This document shows positions 1-8,451 of a DNA stretch of 64,000 bases, in pieces (within the stretch, counting starts at the first letter, position 1; every line of letters starts with the position of its first letter). The stretch is from Acidobacteriota bacterium (GTDB taxonomy: Bacteria > Acidobacteriota > Blastocatellia > RBC074). The DNA lies in NCBI GenBank assembly GCA_018269055.1, contig JAFDVI010000019.1:62001-126000 (forward strand), in the 5' to 3' direction. A model generated the notes under the pieces. It saw nothing but the letters and a program-made list of their open reading frames with translations. It was not told where the DNA came from and searched no databases. Both the position numbers and the translations under genes were made by a program.

Positions 1-273
1 CGTAATGAAAAGCAGTTTACCGGTTTCCTTGATCCGGCAAATTACTGCGATCAACCTGTCATCTGTTGATCGTCCGACAATTTCGAAGCGCGCGCCACGC
101 GGGGCATCCGTGTAAATCTGATTGATTTTTCCACTGGCAATCGCGGTTTCAATGTCTGCAAAAATCAACTCGTCATTGGCCATTTCCTCAAAGAAATGAG
201 GAAATGCGAACTCGTATTCCTGATGACGGACCTTCTCACGAAGCAATTCAAAAATCTTTTCACGTTTAGCCAT
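1..273 (-). CDS. DUF4258-like protein, partial (C-terminus beyond window)
   Basis: The minus strand reads open from an ATG at 273 to the window edge (91 codons) with no stop, so the C-terminus is missing. The N-terminal half is rich in charged helix residues (MAKREKIFELLREKV). Then comes a segment with an acidic helix (FADIETAIASGK), a G-R-FEIVGR strand and a hydrophobic strand before the edge. This order fits the DUF4258 fold, a small RelE/BECR-like family often found in toxin-antitoxin pairs; that family assignment is from memory of the pattern. The ATG lies 1 bp after the stop of the upstream BatA-like gene, so it is co-transcribed with the Bat operon. Any antitoxin partner would lie outside the window, so a toxin role is only a possibility. 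Confidence 0.6.
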   Translation of the reverse strand, partial: MAKREKIFELLREKVRHQEYEFAFPHFFEEMANDELIFADIETAIASGKINQIYTDAPRGARFEIVGRSTDDRLIAVICRIKETGKLLFIT

Positions 274-274
274 C

Positions 275-2323
275 TCACCCAATCACCCTGGCCATTCTGG
301 ATCGGCGCGACAGAAGCGCTTCGGTCAAAAACAATAACAGTGCGACAATCAGCAACCACCACCAAACGCGTTGCTGCGATTCTACTTCTTCTTTGGTCAG
401 CTTTTCATTGGCGCCAGCCGCAGCTTGCGCCTTCGGATCAGCTCCGGTGACGGCAGCGACAAATTCTTCGATATTCAGTTTTGCCAGATCGGATTCTTTG
501 GTATCCACATCAACCGCCGCGTAATCCGAAGAATTTGGGAATCGCAGCCGATAAAAGCCCGGCTCTTTCGCAGCAACGATCAGTTCGCCTGTAGCCGTCT
601 GTTTGCGCTCGGTCAGGCGCTCTCCGCTGGGCAAATCTACAGCGGGAACCGTGCCGTCTTTGGCTGGAGCGACCGTGAAGGATTGCCCCAATAAATGCCA
701 CGCCTGCTCTTCGCGTTCTCCCAAATGACGCGTCATTTGCCTGACCAGCGGCAAATAAAGCGGCGTCAGCGGTAAATCGTTCCAACTGGCGTCAAAGGTC
801 GAAGTGAACAGCAGGATTTTTCCGCTGCCTTGCGTGGCTTCGATCAGCGCCGGATTGCCATCTTCGTACCGCGCCAGCACGGCAGCACCTTCGCGCGGCG
901 AGACTTTGTGGTATCCGAAGACCCGCGCGGAACTCAGGCGACCGCTTTGGCGAAATACCTCAAAGATTGGGTGGTCGGTTTTGATCTCGCTCATCGTCAC
1001 GTAATCACCCCCGGCTCCACCGCGCAGTAAAATCTTTTCCTCCAGTTTCGCGGGGGATGCGTTTTGAAACACCTGGTTGAACGCGTCCGCTTCGGTGTGC
1101 AATCCGGCAGCAATGATCAATCCGCCGCCGCCTTCGACAAATTTGATCAACCCGCTGGCCAACGCCTGACTGATCGCCGCATCGTTCAATACAACAATGC
1201 GATACTGGTTTAAGTCGGTCGGGTTGACGGAGCCTGCAGTTTTGGCTTCGACGTTAAACGGCAGGTTTTCGCCGGTCGTCATCGCATTGCGAAAGTAAAA
1301 ACTTTCGCTTCGTCCTCGCGAAGCGGTTTCGATCAACAACGCTTTCAACTGTTCCGCCCGCCGCAACGTGAAGTAAAACGTGTTGTCGAACGGGAAATTG
1401 TCGCCTTCGATGCGAATTTCGCAGCGGTTGATCCCTTCGTTCAGATTGAATCCTGTGAATTCCACCGTCGCGGAATCGTTTGCCGCAATTTTCAGCTCGC
1501 GTTTTTCAACGGCGTGATCATTGAGCAGAAATTCAACGCCAACGCCTGTGCGGGCTTCGTCGCTGTAATTGGCGATGCGCGCGGTCAACTTGTCGTCGTA
1601 TTTGGGCTGATAAATCAACGGTTGCGCGCTGATGTCGGTCACCGCCAGATTGAAGGCGTTTTGTTCGCCAACGTCCATCGTCTGGAGTTTGATGTCTTTG
1701 CTCAGTTGAAACGAACTTTCCGCCGGATTGCGCCCTGCGGATTGGAAATCAGAAACCAAGATGATGCGGCGATCTTTCAGCCCGATTTCCTTGAACAATT
1801 CCGCCGCTCCGCGCAACGCCTGGACATAATCCGTGCTTCCGGAACCGACTTGTGCCGCGTCAAGCGCTGCTTTCAGTTTGCTGCCGTCCGTCGTGAACTT
1901 GGCGGCAACTTCGTAACCCTGGCCAAATGTCATTAAGGCAGTGCTTTCGCTGCCTGCGGCCTGGTCAATGATGGATTGGGCGCGCGCCTTTGCCTGGTTG
2001 AAGCGTTGGCCGAATCGCATGCTGAAGGACGTATCGAGCAGGATCACGTTCGCCCGTTTTCCTTGCCCTTCATTGGCCGAACCGCTGCCGAAATACGGAC
2101 GCACAAACGCCATCGCCAGCAACAAAAACGCCAAACAACGCAGCGCGAGCAGCAGCCAGTTTTGCACCATCCGTCGCCGGATCGTTTTTTGAGGAATGCG
2201 CCGCACGAACATCAGCGAAGGGAATTCCACGCGCGGTGCTTTGGTTCGCCGTACGAGATGCACAATGATCGGCGCGGCAACCGCCGCCAGTCCAAGCAGA
2301 AATAAAGGGTTTAGAAAAGACAT
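275..2323 (-). CDS. BatA-like VWA domain membrane protein
   Basis: A 682-residue protein. It begins with the BatA N-terminal signature (MSFLNPLFLLGLAAVAAPII), a membrane-inserting segment, followed by a second hydrophobic span near residues 56-78. A VWA domain follows with the MIDAS motif DTSFS near residue 97. Further on is a region resembling a glutamine-amidotransferase-like fold (about 350-450, with the glycine-rich VEGGGGLIIAAG), and a last membrane span lies close to the C-terminus (WWWLLIVALLLFLTEALL). Proteins of this kind sit with MoxR ATPases and DUF58 proteins in Bat (Bacteroides aerotolerance) operons and probably act at the membrane in assembly or stress roles. Here it follows DUF58 after 14 bp and precedes the DUF4258 gene by 1 bp. 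The precise function is not known. Confidence 0.85.
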   Translation of the reverse strand: MSFLNPLFLLGLAAVAAPIIVHLVRRTKAPRVEFPSLMFVRRIPQKTIRRRMVQNWLLLALRCLAFLLLAMAFVRPYFGSGSANEGQGKRANVILLDTSFSMRFGQRFNQAKARAQSIIDQAAGSESTALMTFGQGYEVAAKFTTDGSKLKAALDAAQVGSGSTDYVQALRGAAELFKEIGLKDRRIILVSDFQSAGRNPAESSFQLSKDIKLQTMDVGEQNAFNLAVTDISAQPLIYQPKYDDKLTARIANYSDEARTGVGVEFLLNDHAVEKRELKIAANDSATVEFTGFNLNEGINRCEIRIEGDNFPFDNTFYFTLRRAEQLKALLIETASRGRSESFYFRNAMTTGENLPFNVEAKTAGSVNPTDLNQYRIVVLNDAAISQALASGLIKFVEGGGGLIIAAGLHTEADAFNQVFQNASPAKLEEKILLRGGAGGDYVTMSEIKTDHPIFEVFRQSGRLSSARVFGYHKVSPREGAAVLARYEDGNPALIEATQGSGKILLFTSTFDASWNDLPLTPLYLPLVRQMTRHLGEREEQAWHLLGQSFTVAPAKDGTVPAVDLPSGERLTERKQTATGELIVAAKEPGFYRLRFPNSSDYAAVDVDTKESDLAKLNIEEFVAAVTGADPKAQAAAGANEKLTKEEVESQQRVWWWLLIVALLLFLTEALLSRRSRMARVIG

Positions 2324-2337
2324 CTATTTACATCCTG

Positions 2338-3285
2338 TTACATCCGGGCGCGTTTGGCTAAAAACGAAAACAGCGCCTGATCCAGCGGCTTGTCCGTCAT
2401 CAGTAATTCATAGTCAATTTTGTTGCTGGTGCATCCTTCGCGCACGGCTTCGAGGTGCCGGCGAATTGTGTTTCGATATCCATCGCCGAGCACATCCGGC
2501 ATGACGTGAATCTGTTCTTCGGTTTCGCTGTCCTGCAGCAACACGGGTTCGGTGAATTCAAACTCCAACTCGTTTTTGTCCATGACCTGGAACACGATTA
2601 CGTCATTGCCTTTGAACCGCAGGTGCTGCAAGGCTTTGATGATCGCTTCCGGTTCGTCGTAAAAATCGGAGATGACGACAATGATGCCGCGGCGAGTAAT
2701 GCGCTCAGCGGCCAAATGCAGCATCGCTGACAATTGTGTTTCGTTTCCGGGTACTAATTCCTCCATACGCCCAAAGATCGTTCGCATGTGACCTGTTCGC
2801 GTATGCGCCGGAACGTGTGTGCGGACTTCCTGGTCGAAAGCAATCAACCCCACTGCGTCCTGTTGTTTGTTCGCCAGATATGCCAGCGACGAACCCAGGA
2901 ATTGCGCGTACTGCAACTTGGAGATTTCGCCTGTCGTGTACCGCATCGAAGCGCTGGAATCTATCAGAATGTGGCATTGTGCGTTCGTGTCGGCGCGATA
3001 CTTTTTGATGTAATACCGATCCGTACGGCCCAACAGTTTCCAGTCCAGATAGCGCAAATCATCGCCCGGCATGTACTGGCGATATTCGGCAAATTCCGTC
3101 GAAAAGCCCGTAAAGGGCGAACGGTGCAAACCGGAAATAAACCCTTCGACGACAGTCCGCGCCAACAATTCCAGCGAGGTAATTCGCGCTAACACTTCAG
3201 GCGCAAGAAACCTGGGGATTGCGGATTGCGGATTGCGGATTGCGGATTCGGTTTTATCAGCATTGCCCGACTTTTTGAAAATCAT
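2338..3285 (-). CDS. DUF58 domain protein (Bat operon)
   Basis: A 315-residue DUF58 protein. The hallmark region HRSPFTGFSTEFAEYRQY, the DLRYLDWKLLGRTDRYY segment and a VWA-like MIDAS motif DSSAS near residue 110 are all present. Such proteins are encoded next to MoxR ATPases and are thought to be their substrates or partners. The ATG (3283-3285) overlaps the TGA of the four-helix-bundle gene (ATGA). The first 25 or so residues are unusual: codons 13-24 read through a tandem heptamer array (peptide ESAIRNPQSAIP) that is intergenic-type repeat DNA. The N-terminus is therefore probably remodelled, and the ancestral start may have been nearer FLAPEVLARI. Confidence 0.85.
   Translation of the reverse strand: MIFKKSGNADKTESAIRNPQSAIPRFLAPEVLARITSLELLARTVVEGFISGLHRSPFTGFSTEFAEYRQYMPGDDLRYLDWKLLGRTDRYYIKKYRADTNAQCHILIDSSASMRYTTGEISKLQYAQFLGSSLAYLANKQQDAVGLIAFDQEVRTHVPAHTRTGHMRTIFGRMEELVPGNETQLSAMLHLAAERITRRGIIVVISDFYDEPEAIIKALQHLRFKGNDVIVFQVMDKNELEFEFTEPVLLQDSETEEQIHVMPDVLGDGYRNTIRRHLEAVREGCTSNKIDYELLMTDKPLDQALFSFLAKRARM
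3214..3248. repeat. Tandem heptamer array, left arm
   Basis: Five back-to-back copies of a 7-base unit, GGGGATT followed by four exact GCGGATT. The array lies inside the start of the DUF58 reading frame. An inverted, more degenerate array of the same unit lies at 3656-3687, on the other side of the four-helix-bundle gene. Confidence 0.9.
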
Positions 3286-3638
3286 CTTTTGTGACCTCTC
3301 GCGGTGTTGATTGAGGAAACAACCATCGCTACGATTTGATTCGCTTCATCGGATAAGTCCTCTATTCGTTCCTTTTTCATTAAGTCTGACTCTACAATTA
3401 TTTCCAGCCAAAACGCGCATTCATCAGCTTCTTCTTCCACAATTCCCATTTTGGCAATGAAATCTGCAGTGGATTTAGCACGACAGGCGGCGCGATAATT
3501 GGCGCCTACTGAGGTACCGGATCGTAATAACTGCTTTCCAACCACCTCTGCAGTTCGACCGACGGGCAAAGCTTCAACCAACCTGATTACTCGAAGCGTA
3601 AAAGACTTGGTTCTGGACTTCATTTCTTCAGAGGTCAT
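3282..3638 (-). CDS. Four-helix bundle protein (23S rRNA IVS-type family)
   Basis: A 118-residue protein beginning at MTSEEMKSRTKSF; a longer reading to 3689 would translate the flanking heptamers, so the internal ATG is preferred. The all-helical sequence contains the family core around LLRSGTSVGANYRAA and KMGIVEEEADECAFWL. It matches the four-helix bundle family found in 23S rRNA intervening sequences and related to the Avd accessory proteins of diversity-generating retroelements. Members are scattered singly through many genomes with no agreed function; nucleic acid binding is suspected for the Avd branch. Here the gene is wedged between MoxR and DUF58, which are normally adjacent, and is framed by inverted heptamer arrays. 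No reverse transcriptase or variable repeat is nearby. Confidence 0.85.
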   Translation of the reverse strand: MTSEEMKSRTKSFTLRVIRLVEALPVGRTAEVVGKQLLRSGTSVGANYRAACRAKSTADFIAKMGIVEEEADECAFWLEIIVESDLMKKERIEDLSDEANQIVAMVVSSINTARGHKR

Positions 3639-3655
3639 AGCGGCTCCGTAGGGTA

Positions 3656-3687
3656 AATCCGCAATCCGAAATCCACATTCCGCAATC
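3656..3687. repeat. Tandem heptamer array, right arm (inverted)
   Basis: Four degenerate heptamers in a row (AATCCGC, AATCCGA, AATCCAC, ATTCCGC) and the start of a fifth. This is the reverse complement of the unit at 3214-3248. The array begins exactly at the MoxR stop codon. With the left arm it forms an inverted pair around the four-helix-bundle gene. Confidence 0.85.
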
Positions 3688-4705
3688 AAAGTCCCGATTT
3701 CGGTTCGGGAACCGCTTCAATCAATTTTTTGATCACATCATCCGAAGAGACTTTTTCCGATTCCGCCTGGAAATTCAGCAACATGCGATGGCGCAGCACG
3801 GGGAGCGCGACGGCGCGAATGTCATCCAGCGAAACGTTGTACCGTCCATTGAAAATCGCGCGCGCTTTGGCGGCAAGCACCAGGAACTGCGAGGCGCGAA
3901 TGGAACCGCCCCACGTTACCCAGCGATTGACGAAATCCGGCGCTTTGCCATTGCCGGGGCGGCTGGTGTGAACCAGATTCACAGCGTAGCGGGTGACGGA
4001 ATCCGCGACCGGAACTTTTCTGACCAGACGTTGGAAGGCGATGATTTCTTCGGCGGACATCAATCGTTCAAATTGAACATTCTGCGGCGAAGTCGTCAGC
4101 TTGACGACGGCGACTTCATCCTCTTCCGGCAGATAGCCCATGTGAACGTTGAACATAAACCGGTCGAGCTGTGCTTCCGGCAATGGGTACGTACCTTCCA
4201 TTTCGATAGGGTTTTGCGTCGCCAGCACGAAAAAAGGTTTGGGCAGCGCGTAGGTTTCGCCTTGAACGGTGACGTTGCCTTCCTGCATGGCTTCCAGCAA
4301 CGCGGCCTGGGTTTTTGGCGGAGTGCGGTTGATTTCGTCCGCCAGAATGATATTCGCAAAAATCGGGCCTCGAATGAATTGCAAGTCGCGACGTCCAGTG
4401 GCGCGGTCTTCTTCGATGATTTCGGTTCCCGTGATGTCCGCAGGCATCAAATCAGGTGTGAACTGGATACGTTTGAACGAAAGATCCAACACGCTGGCAA
4501 TGGTTCTGACCAGCAAGGTTTTCGCCAGACCGGGCACGCCGGTCAGAATGGAATGTCCTCCGACGAAAAGCGAAAGCAGGACTTGTTCAACCGCTTCATC
4601 TTGCCCCAACACCGCTTTGCGAATTTCGCGAAGGATGCTTTCGCGGGCGACTTTCAATTTATCCAGCAACGCCTCGTCGCGGATTACTTGTGTGTCAACA
4701 GCCAT
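3686..4705 (-). CDS. MoxR family AAA+ ATPase
   Basis: A 339-residue AAA+ ATPase of the MoxR class. Walker A is GVPGLAKT (about 56-63), Walker B is ILADEINR (about 120-127), and the sensor region has the classic ATQNPIEMEGTYPLPEAQLD. These ATPases act as chaperone-like remodelers for the VWA/DUF58 proteins encoded beside them. Its stop codon is the first base triplet of the inserted heptamer array. The DUF58 gene now starts about 400 bp further on because of the four-helix-bundle insertion. Assignment to the family is secure; the substrate is unknown. Confidence 0.95.
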   Translation of the reverse strand: MAVDTQVIRDEALLDKLKVARESILREIRKAVLGQDEAVEQVLLSLFVGGHSILTGVPGLAKTLLVRTIASVLDLSFKRIQFTPDLMPADITGTEIIEEDRATGRRDLQFIRGPIFANIILADEINRTPPKTQAALLEAMQEGNVTVQGETYALPKPFFVLATQNPIEMEGTYPLPEAQLDRFMFNVHMGYLPEEDEVAVVKLTTSPQNVQFERLMSAEEIIAFQRLVRKVPVADSVTRYAVNLVHTSRPGNGKAPDFVNRWVTWGGSIRASQFLVLAAKARAIFNGRYNVSLDDIRAVALPVLRHRMLLNFQAESEKVSSDDVIKKLIEAVPEPKSGL

Positions 4706-4719
4706 TCAGTCTCCTGTGA

Positions 4720-4801
4720 TTTTGGATCGTTGAGTTTTGATTTTGAATTGCTGTGGTATCAACGCCGTTATTTCGATCAATCCAAAATCCAAAATTCAAA
4801 T
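4720..4801. repeat. Inverted pair of heptamer-like arrays without a gene
   Basis: The 109-bp gap between MoxR and DUF4159 has a left arm of GATTTTG-type 7-base units (from about 4720) and a right arm of AATCCAA, AATCCAA, AATTCAA (from about 4779) in reverse-complement sense, separated by about 30 bp. It has the same design as the arrays around the four-helix-bundle gene but is empty. The unit sequence differs from GCGGATT. Confidence 0.6.
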
Positions 4802-4814
4802 TCGAGAATTGAGA

Positions 4815-5654
4815 TTAGTGCGTCAACGCATAAACAATGTAATTGACTCCGAACTTATACGCCTCGTTGGTTTCCTCGATCGGGCGAAAAGGGTTGTCTG
4901 AAAACTGCCAGAAATCGCTGACGTCGTAGTTATAGTTGATGATCATCATCAGCCTGCCGGTCTCATCTTCCAGCCCCCAAAATTCCGGATTCAATGTTTC
5001 GCGCGAGCCAAAGCCTCCGCCGTAAATCGGGTTGACTTCCAACGTCTTAATTGAAAAGAAACAGTTGAAGATCGGATGAGAGATGTCGAGTTTTTTCAGT
5101 TCCAATTCGGGAAACGCCCGCTTGACGTGCTGCTGCAAATTGTAAAATTGGCCTGCTGAGCGGAAATCATCCACCAGCAGGAAGCCGCCGCGTTTCAGAT
5201 ATTCGCGCATTCCATTGATTTCGGAATCATTCAGATTCATAAAGCCGATTTCGCAAAGATAGGCGAATGGGAATTTGAAGAGCATCGGATCGTCCAGCGT
5301 CAGGATTGGTTCATTGATATCCAGCGTCGCGTCAATCTTCGACAATTCGGTAATGATCTTCATCAAATGGCGACCGGCGACCGGGTAATCGTGCGACCAC
5401 GGAGGGCCACCATCGCCGAGCACATTGTTGTATCCGTAATACTGTGCGTACTGGCTGGTATCGAAACGGATTCTGACAAAGGTGAATTTTCCCGACCAAT
5501 TCGGATCCGTTTTCGGAATGCCGTTTTCGTGAACTTCCGGCAAATCCATGGTCGGTTTGTTGCGGTGACCACCGCCTCGCCCGCGTTGAGCCAGGGCTAA
5601 CGAACCAAACAGGCCGATAATGACAATGGCGATGATGAACTTCTTTTTGGACAT
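4815..5654 (-). CDS. DUF4159 domain protein, exported
   Basis: A 279-residue protein with an N-terminal signal peptide (KKFIIAIVIIGLFGSLALA) followed by a Gly/Arg-rich stretch and a DUF4159 domain. The domain is recognised from FTFVRIRFDTSQYAQ, the middle DDPMLFKFPFAYLCE and REYLKRGGFLLVDDF segments, and the C-terminal AYKFGVNYIVYALTH. DUF4159 resembles a glutamine-amidotransferase-like fold and is regularly encoded with MoxR, DUF58 and VWA proteins in Bat-like operons of Acidobacteria and Planctomycetes. It probably acts in the periplasm. It lies 37 bp after the TPR peptidase gene in the same transcription unit. No enzymatic activity can be assigned. Confidence 0.85.
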   Translation of the reverse strand: MSKKKFIIAIVIIGLFGSLALAQRGRGGGHRNKPTMDLPEVHENGIPKTDPNWSGKFTFVRIRFDTSQYAQYYGYNNVLGDGGPPWSHDYPVAGRHLMKIITELSKIDATLDINEPILTLDDPMLFKFPFAYLCEIGFMNLNDSEINGMREYLKRGGFLLVDDFRSAGQFYNLQQHVKRAFPELELKKLDISHPIFNCFFSIKTLEVNPIYGGGFGSRETLNPEFWGLEDETGRLMMIINYNYDVSDFWQFSDNPFRPIEETNEAYKFGVNYIVYALTH

Positions 5655-5691
5655 AACTCACCTGGGAGCGCAAGCGGGACGCTTGCAGTTT

Positions 5692-8451
5692 TTATTGCCC
5701 TCTGATCTTCAACAACAGTTCCTGCGCCTTTTCAAAACTGGGAGCATTTTCCAGCGAGCGCAGCACGAAACGTCTGGCTTCCGGTTTTTTCCCTGCCGTG
5801 AAATATGCGCGCGCCAGATTGTATTGCGCTTCAGCAAGGTTGGGCGGATTTGCCGCCAATGCAATCTGAAATTCGCGAATGGCTTTATCGGCTCCGCCGT
5901 TTGTTCCGCCGACTTCCAGCAACAAATCGCCAGCCGTTGCATGCGCAGCGGGTTCAAAGGGATTGACGTAAAAACCGAGTTTCAATAATTCCAATGCGCG
6001 CGTCTTGTCGCCTGCTTCCAATTTCAATTGCGCCAATCGTTTCAACGCGTCGTAATCGTTTTCGTCAACTTTGATCAACGCTTCCAACGTCTCAGCTTCC
6101 GCAACTTTGTTGCCCTGCTGTTTGTAAATGTGTGCCAGCGCTTCGTAAGCGTTCCCATCGCCGCTTTGAAAGGGAAACAGTTCAATCGAACGTTTCAAGA
6201 ATTTGACGGCCTGATCAAACTTGGTGTCGGAAATGAGTTCCAGACCAGCGCGCAGATTCAATATGAAATTGTCCGGCTGCGCTTCGGCCTGTTTGATCAC
6301 TTCCTCTTTTGGCATTTGAGCCAGGTCTTTGTTCTTCCAGCCCGGTTCCAGCGCTTTGACATAACCGCTAATTTTGCCGCTGACGTAGCTGTTGAATTCG
6401 CGGTCGAAGTCGGCTTCGGAGAGCTTCAAGACTGAAAGCAAAATCTCCGGCGTTTTCTTTTTCTCTTTGTACCCGCGCAGCATATCCAGAATGGCGTTGA
6501 AATCGTATTTGTCTTCGACGAAATGACAAATCTGCGACGCTTCGAAGTAGGCCAGATTGATGTCATCCGGTCGTTTGGGACGCAAAAATCCGTTGTCAAT
6601 TTCCGAAATCTTGAACCAGCGACCATCAGCAAAGGCTTTGATGTGGTTGATGCTCCAATCATCGCCCCAACCCGGGCGCGCCTTGTGCTCTTCAAACACC
6701 GACAATCCTTCGGAAAACCAGCGGGGAATCAAATGATCCGTGATTTGCAGGGTGATGACGTGCGTGTATTCGTGCCACATCGTGGTGCCCCAGTTGAATT
6801 CGCCGGCAGGGCGAGCCGAAGGCGAATCCTGCGCGATGACCTGGCCGAAGCAAACGCCCAGCGCACCCAATCCCGGCAATCCGAGCGCGCGTACTGCAAA
6901 ATCGTCGTGGTTCGGGAAAACTTCCACGGAAATCGGCCCGCGCGGTGTGAACTTGTATTTGGCCGTCAACGTAGCTTGCACTTCGGTGAGCAAATCAGTG
7001 GCGTACCCGCTGAGCACATCGTTTTCTTTATCGGCGATTTTGACGATGAAATCTCCGCTTTTGGTCACCTTGTACTCGTTCATCGTGTCCAGCAGGTCGA
7101 GCGTATTTTTTGCCCACAGGTTGAAGGGGTCGCCTTTGAACGCCAATTCGACTTCGGCGCGACCTTCTTCGAAATCTCCCAGCCGCAACAACCCCATCCC
7201 CAAATCCAGGTGCGAGGAATACAGATTGGGGGTGAGCTTGATGGCTTCGCGCAGGAAGGCGACCGATTCACGATACCGGCGCGTTTGGGTGGCGAAATGG
7301 CCAAGCGTTTCATACAACGATCCGTAACGCGGATTGATGGCCAGTGTCGTTTTGACTTCGCTGTCAAACTCAGCAGGTTTGTTTTCCAGCCAGAACATCG
7401 CCGCGCGCAAACTGTGCGCGTCCAGCGAATTCGGATTGATCTTCAACGCCGAATCCAGTTGCGCTGCTGCTGCACTATGACGTTCACCATCCAGATCGAG
7501 CGATGCCGCAAAGATTTTAGCTTCGACGTAATTGGGATTGATCTTTTGCGCTTCGGCCAGTTCCGCATACATCTCATCGCCGCCGCCGATGCGTTTGTTG
7601 GCAGCGATGGCCAGATGCAGCCGGGCGCTGTTCGCATTGATCTTCTTGGCGTCTTCAAAAAATGTCGCGGCTTCTTCGTAATTGTATTTGCTGGTGAACA
7701 ATTCGCCGCCGCCAAGTTGCGCTTCGATGTAGGTGGCGTCTGCGGCAATCGCCTCCAGGTACATATCTTTCGCATCTTGATATTTTTCCAGGTAACTCAG
7801 CGTGCGGGCGATGGAAGTCAATTCTTCCGCCGAATCCACGTCGTTGTCTTCGTAGTATTTGACCAGGCTTTCAAAAATTTCTTTCGCTTGTTCTTCCTTC
7901 CCGGTCAGGTGCAGCAATTCGGCGCGGCGCAAATCGGCCAGTACCCGCTGCGCTTTGGGCGAAGGAATTGGCTCAGGCTTTTCTTCGGCATTTGCGTCGG
8001 GTTTCTTTTCTTTTTCTTCTTTCTCGGCTTTTTCGATGGCTTTTTGCGTAATCTGGCTGACCTTTTCAAATTCGGCGATGGCCGCTGTATAACGGCCAGT
8101 GATGGCCATCACTTCGGCCAGCGCCAATCGCGCGGCAGGTGATTCCCCGCGAGCCAGAAACTTCTTGGCGTCCGTTTCCGCTTCGGTGTACTTGCCGGTT
8201 TCCAGATAGGCTTTGAGCAGCCCGGCCTGTGCGCGTTCGTCTTTGGGCGCGGTTTGCAGCAGGGAATTGAACGAAGCCATTGCTTCGGAATACTTACCGG
8301 CTTTGAGTTCTTCTTCGGCGGATTCAACCGTCGCCTGTTGCGCTGACACGCACGCCAGCAAACAGAACAGTGACAACAACCCAACGACGAAAACTGCCGT
8401 CAAGCTCCGAAAGGTAAAAATTGGTTTTGCGTTCAAATTCGACATTGTCAT
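5692..8451 (-). CDS. TPR protein with gluzincin (peptidase MA-like) metalloprotease domain
   Basis: A 919-residue exported protein; the N-terminus is a signal sequence with a possible lipobox (LLAC, Cys34). TPR-type helical repeats occupy about 38-450. A peptidase MA-like domain follows, with the zinc motif HEYTH at 560-564 and the third ligand Glu about 17 residues later in WFSEGLSVFEE. A second TPR block runs from about 700 to the end. The catalytic Glu561 and both His are intact, so proteolytic activity is plausible. A low-complexity Lys/Glu linker lies near 140-165. The start overlaps the upstream nucleotidyltransferase gene by ATGA, indicating translational coupling within the Bat operon. 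Substrate unknown. Confidence 0.85.
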   Translation of the reverse strand: MTMSNLNAKPIFTFRSLTAVFVVGLLSLFCLLACVSAQQATVESAEEELKAGKYSEAMASFNSLLQTAPKDERAQAGLLKAYLETGKYTEAETDAKKFLARGESPAARLALAEVMAITGRYTAAIAEFEKVSQITQKAIEKAEKEEKEKKPDANAEEKPEPIPSPKAQRVLADLRRAELLHLTGKEEQAKEIFESLVKYYEDNDVDSAEELTSIARTLSYLEKYQDAKDMYLEAIAADATYIEAQLGGGELFTSKYNYEEAATFFEDAKKINANSARLHLAIAANKRIGGGDEMYAELAEAQKINPNYVEAKIFAASLDLDGERHSAAAAQLDSALKINPNSLDAHSLRAAMFWLENKPAEFDSEVKTTLAINPRYGSLYETLGHFATQTRRYRESVAFLREAIKLTPNLYSSHLDLGMGLLRLGDFEEGRAEVELAFKGDPFNLWAKNTLDLLDTMNEYKVTKSGDFIVKIADKENDVLSGYATDLLTEVQATLTAKYKFTPRGPISVEVFPNHDDFAVRALGLPGLGALGVCFGQVIAQDSPSARPAGEFNWGTTMWHEYTHVITLQITDHLIPRWFSEGLSVFEEHKARPGWGDDWSINHIKAFADGRWFKISEIDNGFLRPKRPDDINLAYFEASQICHFVEDKYDFNAILDMLRGYKEKKKTPEILLSVLKLSEADFDREFNSYVSGKISGYVKALEPGWKNKDLAQMPKEEVIKQAEAQPDNFILNLRAGLELISDTKFDQAVKFLKRSIELFPFQSGDGNAYEALAHIYKQQGNKVAEAETLEALIKVDENDYDALKRLAQLKLEAGDKTRALELLKLGFYVNPFEPAAHATAGDLLLEVGGTNGGADKAIREFQIALAANPPNLAEAQYNLARAYFTAGKKPEARRFVLRSLENAPSFEKAQELLLKIRGQ

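Noticed and set aside
3282..3689. Diversity-generating retroelement
   Set aside because: The four-helix-bundle protein is related to Avd, but no reverse transcriptase, template repeat or variable gene was seen near it.
3214..3690. Possible CRISPR array
   Set aside because: The repeat unit is only 7 bp and directly tandem, with no spacers and no cas genes in the window.
3788..4846. Plus-strand frame of 352 codons
   Set aside because: Antisense to the MoxR ATPase with its intact Walker motifs.
6523..8142. Plus-strand reading frame of 539 codons
   Set aside because: Antisense to the TPR gluzincin gene; Arg/Phe-rich translation without recognisable domains. The opposite strand has clear TPR and HEYTH motifs.
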